Assembly: GCA_028874195.1 (NCBI GenBank)
Contig: JAPPLM010000008.1
Location: 1 to 39,862, forward strand
DNA length: 39,862 nucleotides
Direction of reading: 5' to 3'
Source: Chloroflexota bacterium
Lineage (GTDB): Bacteria; Chloroflexota; UBA11872; VXOZ01
Position numbers and translations under genes: made by a program. The notes beneath the pieces are model-generated. The model had not been told where the DNA came from and searched no databases. It saw only the letters and a list, made by a program, of their open reading frames with translations. Every line of letters begins with the position of its first letter. Within the stretch, counting starts at the first letter, position 1. Below are positions 1-9,245 of the stretch, piece by piece.

Positions 1-20
1 CCAGGTGTTGCACTTGAAAT

Positions 21-494
21 GTGAATCCACCTTCCCGCTTGCGCGGGAATGACGGCGACGCGGGCGCGCCGCGCGAACGCTCATGGTCGGGTCCTTGGAA
101 CGAGCAAGAGTTGCGGGAGCTTAGCCCGTCAGAGTTTGAAGAGCTTGTTGCGCGGCTCTATCAGGAAATGGGCTACCGGGCATACAAGACACGCGATAGC
201 CGCGACGGGGGCGTTGACGTTATTGCGGAGTCAATGGCTACCGCCGCGAAACAAAAGCTGCTCATACAATGTAAGCATACCGAGAGTGAAAGTGTCGTTG
301 GTGTACCAATTGTACGTCAGCTTGCGGGTGTTCTCAGCAATACACCGGACGCCACGAACGCGGTCGTAGTGACTAACGGGGCATTTTCAAAGGATGCGCG
401 TCGAGAGGTGCAGAATAGCCGCATTGAACTTGTGAACGGTCAACACCTCCTCCACCTTCTGAACCAACTCATGAGCAAACATCAGCCTACGTAG
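21..494 (+). CDS. Mrr-type restriction endonuclease domain protein, N-terminus probably lost
   Basis: The protein (157 aa from a GTG) is essentially one Mrr-like PD-(D/E)xK nuclease domain. FEELV near residues 39-43 is followed by DGGVDV, with the metal-binding Asp at about residue 66, and then by QCK at 83-85, the Q-x-K variant typical of Mrr/type IV enzymes. The end (VVVTNGAFSKDA, then IELVNGQHLLHLL) is also typical of the family. Such domains cut DNA, often modified DNA, and usually carry an extra N-terminal domain. Here an in-frame TGA lies at 15-17, and the first ~15 codons are read from a dispersed palindromic repeat (32-55), so the start is doubtful. A repeat insertion or deletion may have removed the 5' part. 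The gene converges on the amidohydrolase and overlaps it by 8 nt. The nuclease call is firm; whether the protein is functional is unknown. Confidence 0.75.
   Translation: MNPPSRLRGNDGDAGAPRERSWSGPWNEQELRELSPSEFEELVARLYQEMGYRAYKTRDSRDGGVDVIAESMATAAKQKLLIQCKHTESESVVGVPIVRQLAGVLSNTPDATNAVVVTNGAFSKDARREVQNSRIELVNGQHLLHLLNQLMSKHQPT
32..55. repeat. Palindromic intergenic repeat, family D (TTCCCGC/GCGGGAA)
   Basis: TTCCCGC (32-38) and GCGGGAA (43-49) form a hairpin followed by TGACGG. The same unit recurs near 31727 and 33359. It lies inside the apparent 5' end of the Mrr-like gene. Confidence 0.7.
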
Positions 495-1278
495 CCATCT
501 TGAGCAGTCGCATGGCGTTCCCGCCGAGGATGGCTTCTTTCTGCGCGGCGGTGAGCGTGCGGCAGTGCCGTTCGATGAGTTGGGGCCCGAATTCGATGGG
601 CATGTGGGGCGCGTTGGTGGCGTTGAGCACGCGCTCGGTGCCGATGCCGTCCACGAGCTTCTGCACATAGATCGGCCGGAGTACGCCGGCCAGGTCAACG
701 AGGGTATTCTCCGCGCGCCGCATGAACGGCACGACTTCGTCCCAGGAGCCCGGTACGCCGGCATGGGCGAGGATGAACGTGATTTGAGGAAAGTCCAGGG
801 CGAGATTGGCGACGAGCGCCGGCGTGCAGGTGTGGCCGTGCTCCTCGCCGGTGTGGATCATGACCGGCACCTGTAGGGCCGCAATCGCTTCCAATACCGG
901 TCCCATGAGCGCACGGTCGGCGAGGGAATAGTAGCCTGCGCCGTAGGGGGAGGCGTCGATGGTGTTGAACTTGACGGCGTGAAAGCCCCGCTCCCGCAGC
1001 CAGTACTGCATCTCGTCGATGGCGGCTTGGCCGCGGGTCGGCTTGACGCGCGCGAAACCATAGATGCGGTCCGGGTAGTCGGCGATGGCTTGCGCGATGC
1101 GCTCGTGATCGGCGGCAAAGTGGTCGGCTGCGCCCACACCGGGCGGCGCGCACAAGGCGCGCTCCACGCCGCCGCGATCCATGTAGGCGATCATATCCTC
1201 CCCCTGCATGGTGGCGGGCATGCCCTGCACTTCCCAGATGGGATTGCGTCCGAGATAGCAATGGGCATCGAAAATCAC
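487..1278 (-). CDS. Amidohydrolase-2 family (COG2159-like) TIM-barrel protein with altered metal ligands
   Basis: The 263 aa protein starts at GTG and opens with DAHCYLG, matching the N-terminal DxHxHxG of amidohydrolase-2 enzymes. It continues with MIHTGEEHG and ILAHAG (barrel strands carrying His ligands) and ends with an LGGNAMRLLKM tail, the usual 'GxNAxRLL' signature. Family members hydrolyse or decarboxylate small cyclic or carboxylic substrates in the cytoplasm. Two canonical positions differ: the second His of HxH is Tyr8, and the late catalytic Asp (usually GSDxP) appears as ATNAPHMP. The protein may therefore bind metal differently or have lost hydrolase activity. It stands alone, convergent with the Mrr-like gene and downstream of secA on the same strand. 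No substrate can be assigned. Confidence 0.8.
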   Translation of the reverse strand: MIFDAHCYLGRNPIWEVQGMPATMQGEDMIAYMDRGGVERALCAPPGVGAADHFAADHERIAQAIADYPDRIYGFARVKPTRGQAAIDEMQYWLRERGFHAVKFNTIDASPYGAGYYSLADRALMGPVLEAIAALQVPVMIHTGEEHGHTCTPALVANLALDFPQITFILAHAGVPGSWDEVVPFMRRAENTLVDLAGVLRPIYVQKLVDGIGTERVLNATNAPHMPIEFGPQLIERHCRTLTAAQKEAILGGNAMRLLKMAT

Positions 1279-1356
1279 GAGACTGTATCCGTATTCGCTT
1301 CGGAGTTCTAGCCTAAGCGCCGTGTCTTAAGTGGTGTTCACTTTTCTCGTCAAGAG

Positions 1357-1380
1357 GCGGGGGACAAGCCCCCGCGCTAC
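1357..1380. repeat. Palindromic repeat, family B (GCGGGGG-ACAAG-CCCCCGC-GCTAC)
   Basis: A perfect 7-bp stem with a 5-nt ACAAG loop and a GCTAC tail sits in the gap between amidohydrolase and secA. The same core is at 33231-33254 and 34791-34814. It may end the secA transcript or be a mobile palindrome. It lacks a U-run on the minus strand. Confidence 0.7.
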
Positions 1381-1445
1381 TTTTCGATAGAGCATGTGTT
1401 CGTTACGGCAAGAACTGAGTAACCGAGCACGGGAGTCTAGGCACA

Positions 1446-4079
<2,634 letters not shown>

Positions 4080-4316
4080 GGTCTATCTTTAAAGGGCTGC
4101 ATAAACTGAGGAAGGGTACGTACTCTGTACCTTGTATCTTGCTTTCAGTCTACGTGGCGCAAATGAGTGAAGTCAATGAAGCCAACCGCGGCTCTCGCGG
4201 TGGCATGGAGACCTATTCTACGGGAAGAAACTGCCTACGCGACGGCTAGGGTGAGCAAGCGGTCAGACCCTAATCTGCACGAAAAGATAAACAAAACCGG
4301 CATTGCCTACCCGATT

Positions 4317-4345
4317 TTGCCACTGCAAACGTACTATGCTATACT
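4317..4345 (+). promoter_or_regulatory. Sigma70-type promoter for rpsO
   Basis: The -35 TTGCCA (4317-4322), a 17-bp spacer and the -10 TATACT (4340-4345) face rpsO. Bases 4080-4316, between this and secA, hold nothing I recognise apart from a short GGTAC/GTACC inverted repeat just upstream of secA. Confidence 0.6.
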
Positions 4346-4351
4346 AGCTTT

Positions 4352-4638
4352 GTTCGGCTGCAGGTTCGTCCAGTTCATGCAGCATCCCTGCAACGTTCCC
4401 CCTCGGATTGCTTTTGCTCTTTGCAATCTTCAATTTACTCTATCGTCCTTATTAAGTCATGTCTGGCGAACCTGCCGCTGAGCGTTCCGTGCCTGCAAAC
4501 TGCATGACTTCATGCGCTTCCTGATAGAAATTTCACCTGGAATAGCGACTATTGGTTGCGTTTCGAGGTAGAACATGCGACTATTAGGAAACGGTATGTG
4601 GTTTTTGGGAACGCAATCCATTGCGAGGTGAGTGTAGC
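4352..4638 (+). promoter_or_regulatory. Long 5' leader of rpsO
   Basis: About 285 nt separate the predicted transcription start from the rpsO start codon. The leader holds complementary TGCAGG/CCTGCA arms near 4359-4400 and two copies of GCGACTATT (near 4543 and 4576). The ribosome site GAGGTGAG is at 4625-4632. S15 autoregulates by binding structured leaders in several bacteria. Such control is plausible here but not shown. I see no open frame that would explain the length. Confidence 0.35.
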
Positions 4639-4905
4639 GTGCTGACGACAGAACAAACGCAAGGAATAGTCGCAAAATTTGGCCGGAGCGAGAACGACAC
4701 CGGGTCGTCCGCAGTGCAAGTTGCCTTGCTGACGCAACGAATCCAGCAACTCTCTGCCCACTTGGGCGAGCACAAGCACGACAAGCACTCTGAAATGGGG
4801 CTGCTCAAATTGGTAGGGCGGCGGCGGCGGCTTTTGCGGTATCTCCACCGCCGCGATCCGGCGCGGTATCGCGCCTTGATTGCGGAGCTTGGTCTGCGCG
4901 GCTGA
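4639..4905 (+). CDS. rpsO: 30S ribosomal protein S15
   Basis: S15 binds 16S rRNA in the central domain and starts assembly of the small-subunit platform. From the GTG at 4639 the protein is 88 aa, the normal length. It has the family hallmarks: LTTEQ start, [43 protein letters not shown] and the [13 protein letters not shown] end. The GTG is chosen over the in-frame TTG at 4621 because GAGGTGAG lies 6 nt upstream and the protein then starts like other S15s. In many bacteria pnp follows rpsO. Here the next gene is on the other strand, so the usual pair is separated. Confidence 0.97.
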   Translation: MLTTEQTQGIVAKFGRSENDTGSSAVQVALLTQRIQQLSAHLGEHKHDKHSEMGLLKLVGRRRRLLRYLHRRDPARYRALIAELGLRG

Positions 4906-4966
4906 GGGATGGTTCTCTTTAAAGAGGGCGGCTGATTGAGAGAGTAGCTAGTAGAGAAATCCGTTC

Positions 4967-5059
4967 GCCCCCGTATCGGGTATGGGGCAGGCTCTGAGCC
5001 TGTCGAAGCGTTGGAAACCCGTTCATGGTTCGACAAGCTCACCACGAACGGGTTTCCGC
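4967..5059. repeat. Composite dispersed repeat (families H and E)
   Basis: A family H unit (CCCCCGTATCGGGTATGGGG, from 4969) runs into a family E unit. Family E has GGAAACCCGTTC (5013-5024) and its exact inverse GAACGGGTTTCC (5046-5057) flanking TTCGACAAGCTCACCAC. Relatives of E lie at 26223-26281 and 28232-28288; relatives of H lie at 6693-6723 and 34891-34917. Confidence 0.65.
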
Positions 5060-5090
5060 TATCTTGCTGGACATGCTCTTCTTCAAAGAG

Positions 5091-5118
5091 AAGCGCTACG
5101 AAATCTCGTAGCGCTTTT
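5091..5118 (+). terminator. Candidate Rho-independent terminator
   Basis: A perfect 11-bp stem, AAGCGCTACGA / TCGTAGCGCTT with a 4-nt AATC loop, is followed by TTGC then TGTTCTT. It lies about 185 nt after rpsO, in the convergent gap before the minus-strand solute-binding protein gene. Confidence 0.55.
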
Positions 5119-5183
5119 GCTGTTCTTGGAGGTTGGCCCACCTGCACGTCCGCGGCGCCAGCAAGCGCTAGCCGCAGAGGTGT

Positions 5184-6530
5184 TCAGGCGCCTTTAGTGA
5201 CATCATTCCATTCGATACGTAAGGTGTAGAATTTGTCCGCCATTCGTTCCAGCGCTTGGCGCGGCGAAACCTGGCGCAGCAGCACGCGTTGAATCTCGCC
5301 TTGAGAAAAGTGTTCCCATGCCTGGAACCAGGGCGCCTCTCGCCCTTCGTGCGTGCGGGCGACTTGCCGCTGTTGCAGATAGGCGCTCATGTCTTCTAAG
5401 CCACGCTCATTTGCCAATCGCCTCACTTGCGGATCCGCATAGAGCGACTCGTAGGCGCTGCCAAGTGAGCGGTTCACAAACCAGAAGAGCGGTGTAAAGT
5501 AACGATCTTCCCGATCGATCCCGCCGAGGTACTGCAAGAGTTCCCAGGCGGCATCTTTATTCCGGCTGGCTCTTGGAATTGCATAGAGTCGCGTCCACAT
5601 GACTGAGCCGCTCTGGGAAGGATCATTTCCCGGGAAAAGGGCAACGCGGCGAGAACCCGGGGCGCCGTCCTCCCGTTGGTTGAAGAGAAAGTTGTAACCC
5701 GGCTGGATAGTGAAGGCGGTTGGGTTGCGCAGTGCGGCTTCATAGCTGCTCCCCAGGACGTCGGCATGGATGATTTCGGTGCTGTAGATGCCGGCCAAGA
5801 GCCATGAAAGAGTCTGCTCCGCGGCGGAACCGGGGAGATGAAAGACAGGATTCAGGTTCTCATCGAAGAAGGCGCCGCCTCGCGCATAGACCATTGCCCA
5901 CCAATCGATGTTCGTGCTGGTGTGAAAACGGTAGGTGAGCCGTATCGGGTACTCCACCAAGCCCCGCCGCTTGATTTCGAGGGCCTGCTCCGTGACTTCC
6001 TCCCACGTCGCGGGTGGCAGCGTGATGCCGGCGTTCCGAAGGATTTCTTCGTCATAGACCCACAGCGCGCACTCCGTATAATACGGCAAGCCGTAGCTTA
6101 CCCCTTTACACTGGATACCCTCGGCTGCTTGCGGGATCATGGATTCACGGTATTGTTTGATACCGTTGAATTCGTCCAAGGGTTCAAGCCATTCGGCCTG
6201 AGCCCACGCGGCGAGATCGGTCTCCCGCACATAGACGGTGTCAAGCGGCTGCCCTTCGTTGAGCAGGCGACTGACAGTCTGGAAATACTCCTCGTCTATG
6301 ATCTCAGGCATAACGCGCAGGCCGGGGTACTGCGTACTGAATCGCTCCAGATTCCATAGCAGCAACTCAGGCTCGTAGCCCCAATAGACAAGACGTAGGT
6401 TAAGCGGCTCCTGCTCGTCTCCGAATGTCTGGCCGCGATTGCACGCAGCAGCCAGCAGGGCACTGGAAAGGAGGAGATGGCGACGGGAAAGCGGGTTGCC
6501 GGAGGACAGGGGTGCTTGTAGTCTGTTCAC
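5184..6530 (-). CDS. Tat-exported lipoprotein, ABC transporter substrate-binding protein (family 1)
   Basis: The ~448 aa protein has an SRRHLLL twin-arginine motif, a hydrophobic stretch and a lipobox ending LLAAAC. It should be folded in the cytoplasm, exported by Tat and anchored by lipid. The body is that of a family 1 extracellular sugar/oligosaccharide-binding protein: LRLVYWGYEPELLLWN, later YGLPYYTECALWVYDEEILRNAG, and a helical C-terminal lobe. I place the start at the GTG at 6530 because GGAG lies 6 nt upstream. The in-frame GTG at 6542 has no ribosome site. There is no permease or ATPase next to it, so the partner transporter must be elsewhere. The ligand is unknown; sugars are usual for the family. 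Confidence 0.85.
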   Translation of the reverse strand: MNRLQAPLSSGNPLSRRHLLLSSALLAAACNRGQTFGDEQEPLNLRLVYWGYEPELLLWNLERFSTQYPGLRVMPEIIDEEYFQTVSRLLNEGQPLDTVYVRETDLAAWAQAEWLEPLDEFNGIKQYRESMIPQAAEGIQCKGVSYGLPYYTECALWVYDEEILRNAGITLPPATWEEVTEQALEIKRRGLVEYPIRLTYRFHTSTNIDWWAMVYARGGAFFDENLNPVFHLPGSAAEQTLSWLLAGIYSTEIIHADVLGSSYEAALRNPTAFTIQPGYNFLFNQREDGAPGSRRVALFPGNDPSQSGSVMWTRLYAIPRASRNKDAAWELLQYLGGIDREDRYFTPLFWFVNRSLGSAYESLYADPQVRRLANERGLEDMSAYLQQRQVARTHEGREAPWFQAWEHFSQGEIQRVLLRQVSPRQALERMADKFYTLRIEWNDVTKGA

Positions 6531-6610
6531 TATTGACTCCACACCAAGAGGTTACTAGAACGTTACCACTCAAGGAGTGCTTGCGTCAACGGCAGCGTGC
6601 CGACAGGCGG

Positions 6611-6635
6611 GCGCAGGTTGCAAACCTACGCTACC
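6611..6635. repeat. Palindromic repeat, family C (GCGCAGGTTGCAAACCT)
   Basis: The GCGCAGGTT gca AACCT arm pattern followed by ACGCTACC; the second arm carries one change. A perfect copy is at 25999-26023 and an inverted, degenerate one near 34873. It lies upstream of the minus-strand binding-protein gene. Confidence 0.6.
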
Positions 6636-6658
6636 GGGGACGTGAGGCGCGGTATTCA

Positions 6659-6686
6659 TTGCCATTTTGTTTAATGCGACTATATT
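6659..6686 (+). promoter_or_regulatory. Promoter for the small DUF gene
   Basis: TTGCCA (6659-6664), 16 bp, TATATT (6681-6686). The -35 is identical to that of rpsO. The leader then crosses a family H palindrome at 6693-6723. Confidence 0.5.
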
Positions 6687-6692
6687 GGGGTT

Positions 6693-6723
6693 AGAGTCTG
6701 CCCCGTACTCGATACGGGGGTGA
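6693..6723. repeat. Palindromic repeat, family H (CCCCGTACTCGATACGGGG)
   Basis: CCCCGTA and TACGGGG arms flank CTCGA, preceded by AGTCTG. It is the inverted form of the units at 4969 and 34891. It is transcribed as part of the leader of the gene at 6812. Confidence 0.6.
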
Positions 6724-6811
6724 GGAGGGTCTTTGCGCCTGCCGGCACAGGTTGCGCACAGACCTCCTTTAGGGACGAGCGCATATCCTCAAAAGAAAGT
6801 GAGCGAGGCTT

Positions 6812-7090
6812 ATGGCGGAGAAGATCATGACGCTGCACCCGGCGGGCAAGGCGGGTGTGAATATTGACAAGCAGAAGTACGACACTGTGCGGGGAGCCAT
6901 TCTGCAATCGTTGCAAGAACACGGCACGCTGACGTTCGGCGACCTGACCGCTGAGGTGCGGAGAAGGTTGGAAGGCACATTTACGGGCTCGATCTCGTGG
7001 TACGTGACCACGGTGAAGCTCGACCTGGAGGCGCGGCGCGAGATTGCGCGGGTGCCAAAGAGCAGCCCGCAGCGGCTAATCATCCTCTGA
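6812..7090 (+). CDS. Small conserved protein, DUF6958-like
   Basis: A 92 aa soluble protein. Recognisable pieces are KIMTLHPAGKAGVNID, KYDTVRGAIL, TFGDLTAEV, GSISWYVTTVKLDLEAR and a PQRL end. From memory this matches the small family named DUF6958: predicted winged-helix-like helices and a conserved 'WY..TVKLDLEAR' core, with no known function. The pattern suggests a compact nucleic-acid- or protein-binding fold, but that is inference. It starts at ATG 6812, has its own promoter at 6659 and a strong hairpin after it (7222-7256), so it is probably a single-gene transcript. There is no functional link to its transport neighbours. Confidence 0.7.
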   Translation: MAEKIMTLHPAGKAGVNIDKQKYDTVRGAILQSLQEHGTLTFGDLTAEVRRRLEGTFTGSISWYVTTVKLDLEARREIARVPKSSPQRLIIL

Positions 7091-7221
7091 TGCGCTGACC
7101 GGGCAAGCGCTGTGCTTGCAATTGACGCGAGGAGGGGCAAAGGCTGCATGGCTTGACCGCGCAGGTCGTTTGCTTCCCGCTGAAAACGAGCCGTTTGCCG
7201 CCAAGGGGTTGGATAGATGAG

Positions 7222-7263
7222 GAAGACGGCCACGAACTAAGTCCGTGGCCGTCTTCACTTTTC
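7222..7263 (+). terminator. Strong hairpin terminator
   Basis: A perfect 13-bp stem, GAAGACGGCCACG (7222-7234) with CGTGGCCGTCTTC (7244-7256) and a 9-nt loop, is followed by ACTTTTCC. It lies between the DUF gene and the converging binding-protein gene and could stop both transcripts. The U-run favours the plus strand. Confidence 0.75.
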
Positions 7264-7321
7264 CTCGTACCGAGGTCGGCTCTCTATGAGTCACGCGCTG
7301 TAACTCAACACCGCAGTCGGT

Positions 7322-8761
7322 CTACGGCCAGTTGCCGAGCTTCTCGCGGATGGTCGCGACACCCTCGTCAACGATGGCTTGCATAGTCGGCTGGATTTCC
7401 TTGAGGAACGTAGCCGCATCCTGCTCACCGGTCCAGAGCTTGGAGTCGCCGATGTCGTTAAGCAGCGTCGTAACCTGGCCGCCGGTGGGCAAGGATCCGA
7501 CGTTCCACTGCGGAACGGCCGTGGCGAGCGCATCCTGCGCCACAGAGATGCGCGGGTTGCTGTAGCCCTGGAAGGCCTCATTGATGAACGGCTCGATCTC
7601 GGGTATCCAAGCCGGGATACGGCGGACGAACTTGCCGAGACGACCTTCGTGTAGCAGCCAAGCCATGTAGTCAAACGCCGGCTCGCGCTTCTCGCTGCCG
7701 TAGACCAAACCGAGCTTGTGCTGGTTGGCATCAGGCGTGGAGCGTACCACGCGCGGCATGGGCGCCATCACGAAGTCCACGCCCTGCTCCAGCGCCTTGT
7801 CGGCGTACGTGAGGGGCAGACTGCGAGGTGCCGAAATCATCAAGGGCACCTGACCGGTCAGGAAGGGATTCTGGCCGCCGAAGTAGGTGTTGTTGCGATC
7901 GGCCTGCGGCGGAATCACCTGGTGCTTGTGGATCAGGTCGAAGAAGCTCGTGTAGCAGTCGATCATCGCTTCAGAGTCGCAGGTTGCCGTCGTCAGATCC
8001 TGCGAAATCCAGCTACACTCGTCGCCCCAGAGCAACTGCCAGGAGCACCAGTCGTGCGCATGGTTACCCATGGCCCATTGGCTTACCTTGTCGCCCTCGA
8101 ACTTGCGCAGCTTGACCATCACGTCCAGCCACTCGTCCCACGTCCACGAATTCGCCACATCTGCCGACGGATAATCAAGGCCCGCGGCATCAAAATACTC
8201 GGGGTTGATCATGACGACGTGGGCGTTGCCGCCGTGGCCCATGGGCAGCAAGTAGACTTGCCCCTGGAACATGGCATCGCGCTCGAGGAGATTCGGGTTG
8301 TAGACACTCAGGTCGAGGCCCCGTGCCTTAACCAGATCATCCATGTTCTGGGCGAGGTCCTGCATTACCTGCGCAAAAGCGCGGCGCGGGAACTCGGAGA
8401 TGTCCGGCGGAATGCCGCCGGCCTGCATGGTCTTGATCTTGGCGACGCGGTCCGCGGTACCACCGACCTGAGAGACGAGCTCAATGGTCGCGCCCTCGTT
8501 CTCAGCGATATACGGCTCGGCCATATTCTGCAAGAACTCTTGTTCGAGCTCGGTCGGGATCTTAAGGAAAGCGACGATGTTAACACTCGCCATTTCCTTG
8601 GCGGGCGCCGCTTCCTTCTGCTCCGGCTCGGCCGCTTTTTCTTCCATCGAGCCGGAGTCCGCCGGTGCTGCGCCTCCGCAGGCGGCGATGACTATAGACG
8701 AAGCCCCCAGCATGGCCGATCCTGCAAGTAGGCGTCGTCGAGACAACGTGCTATCGAGCAT
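7322..8761 (-). CDS. Tat-exported lipoprotein, ABC transporter substrate-binding protein
   Basis: This 479 aa binding protein carries SRRRLLAG (twin arginine), a hydrophobic run ending IVIAACGG (lipobox) and an Ala/Glu/Pro-rich tether (about residues 30-55). After that comes a family 1 solute-binding body: VNIVAFLKIPTELEQEF, GGIPPDISEFPRRAFAQVMQ, WTWDEWLDVMVKLRKFEG, and ITPW-type helices towards the end. It should capture a ligand, most likely a saccharide, outside the membrane and pass it to an ABC permease. AAGGAGG sits 7 nt upstream of the ATG, an excellent ribosome site, and a near-consensus promoter is at 8842-8870. No transporter membrane gene is adjacent. It is only distantly similar to the protein at 5184 and the pair at 9246/24522. 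Confidence 0.88.
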   Translation of the reverse strand: MLDSTLSRRRLLAGSAMLGASSIVIAACGGAAPADSGSMEEKAAEPEQKEAAPAKEMASVNIVAFLKIPTELEQEFLQNMAEPYIAENEGATIELVSQVGGTADRVAKIKTMQAGGIPPDISEFPRRAFAQVMQDLAQNMDDLVKARGLDLSVYNPNLLERDAMFQGQVYLLPMGHGGNAHVVMINPEYFDAAGLDYPSADVANSWTWDEWLDVMVKLRKFEGDKVSQWAMGNHAHDWCSWQLLWGDECSWISQDLTTATCDSEAMIDCYTSFFDLIHKHQVIPPQADRNNTYFGGQNPFLTGQVPLMISAPRSLPLTYADKALEQGVDFVMAPMPRVVRSTPDANQHKLGLVYGSEKREPAFDYMAWLLHEGRLGKFVRRIPAWIPEIEPFINEAFQGYSNPRISVAQDALATAVPQWNVGSLPTGGQVTTLLNDIGDSKLWTGEQDAATFLKEIQPTMQAIVDEGVATIREKLGNWP

Positions 8762-8841
8762 TGCGCTACCTCCTTAAACTATTGACGTTACGCATTTCTG
8801 GCGGCATGCTCGCGCCAGTGCCACCCCTGATAGCAGCACCG

Positions 8842-8870
8842 ATTTTAGAGCGGTCTTTTGCACCTGTCAA
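8842..8870 (-). promoter_or_regulatory. Near-consensus sigma70 promoter for the binding-protein gene at 7322-8761
   Basis: Reading the minus strand: TTGACA (8870-8865), a 17-bp spacer and TAAAAT (8847-8842). The leader of ~75 nt contains a CTGGCG/CGCCAG hairpin (8799-8819) and then the AAGGAGG ribosome site. Confidence 0.75.
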
Positions 8871-8968
8871 ATATACGGCGGAATAGGCATTGAAGTGGCA
8901 ATTTATGGGGAGATACTCTCAATAATGCGCGCCGTTATCGCCAGGAGTGGCGCGTCGAGTCCCCGTGT

Positions 8969-8997
8969 GTGACAGAAGTTTCGAAACGTGCTATAAC
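8969..8997 (+). promoter_or_regulatory. Sigma70-type promoter for the binding-protein gene at 9246
   Basis: GTGACA (8969-8974), a 17-bp spacer and TATAAC (8992-8997), each one base from consensus. It is divergent from the promoter at 8842, so the two binding-protein genes share a 480-bp control region. Confidence 0.65.
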
Positions 8998-9245
8998 TGC
9001 TGGCAGAATACGCCGACACGGTGGATGAGAATTCGTATGCTGAGATGTCCGTGAAGGGGGGGATCGCAGTCTGGACACTCAGCGAGTTGGAACGCTCTTA
9101 AGCGCTCGCATGATACTAGAACGGCAACGCTAGAGGAGTTGGAGCGTTTCGGTTGGTACGAGGATGTGGTCAGTCGCCTTAAACGCGGCTGATTGCGCTT
9201 CGATTGCAGTGAAGAGGCAGCACGCAATTTAGAAGGAGATCACTT
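8998..9245 (+). other. Leader region with possible coding remnants
   Basis: About 240 nt lie between the predicted start of transcription and the ATG at 9246. Two short frames here look protein-like but are out of phase with each other: one ends ...VWTLSELERS (stop near 9100), the next reads TLEELERFGWYEDVVSRLKRG (to 9192). They could be a decayed small gene or chance. An AGAAGGAGAT ribosome site for 9246 ends the region. Confidence 0.3.

Noticed and set aside
4167-4481. Open frame of ~100 codons upstream of rpsO
   Set aside because: It overlaps the predicted promoter and leader, has no ribosome site and no recognisable protein pattern.
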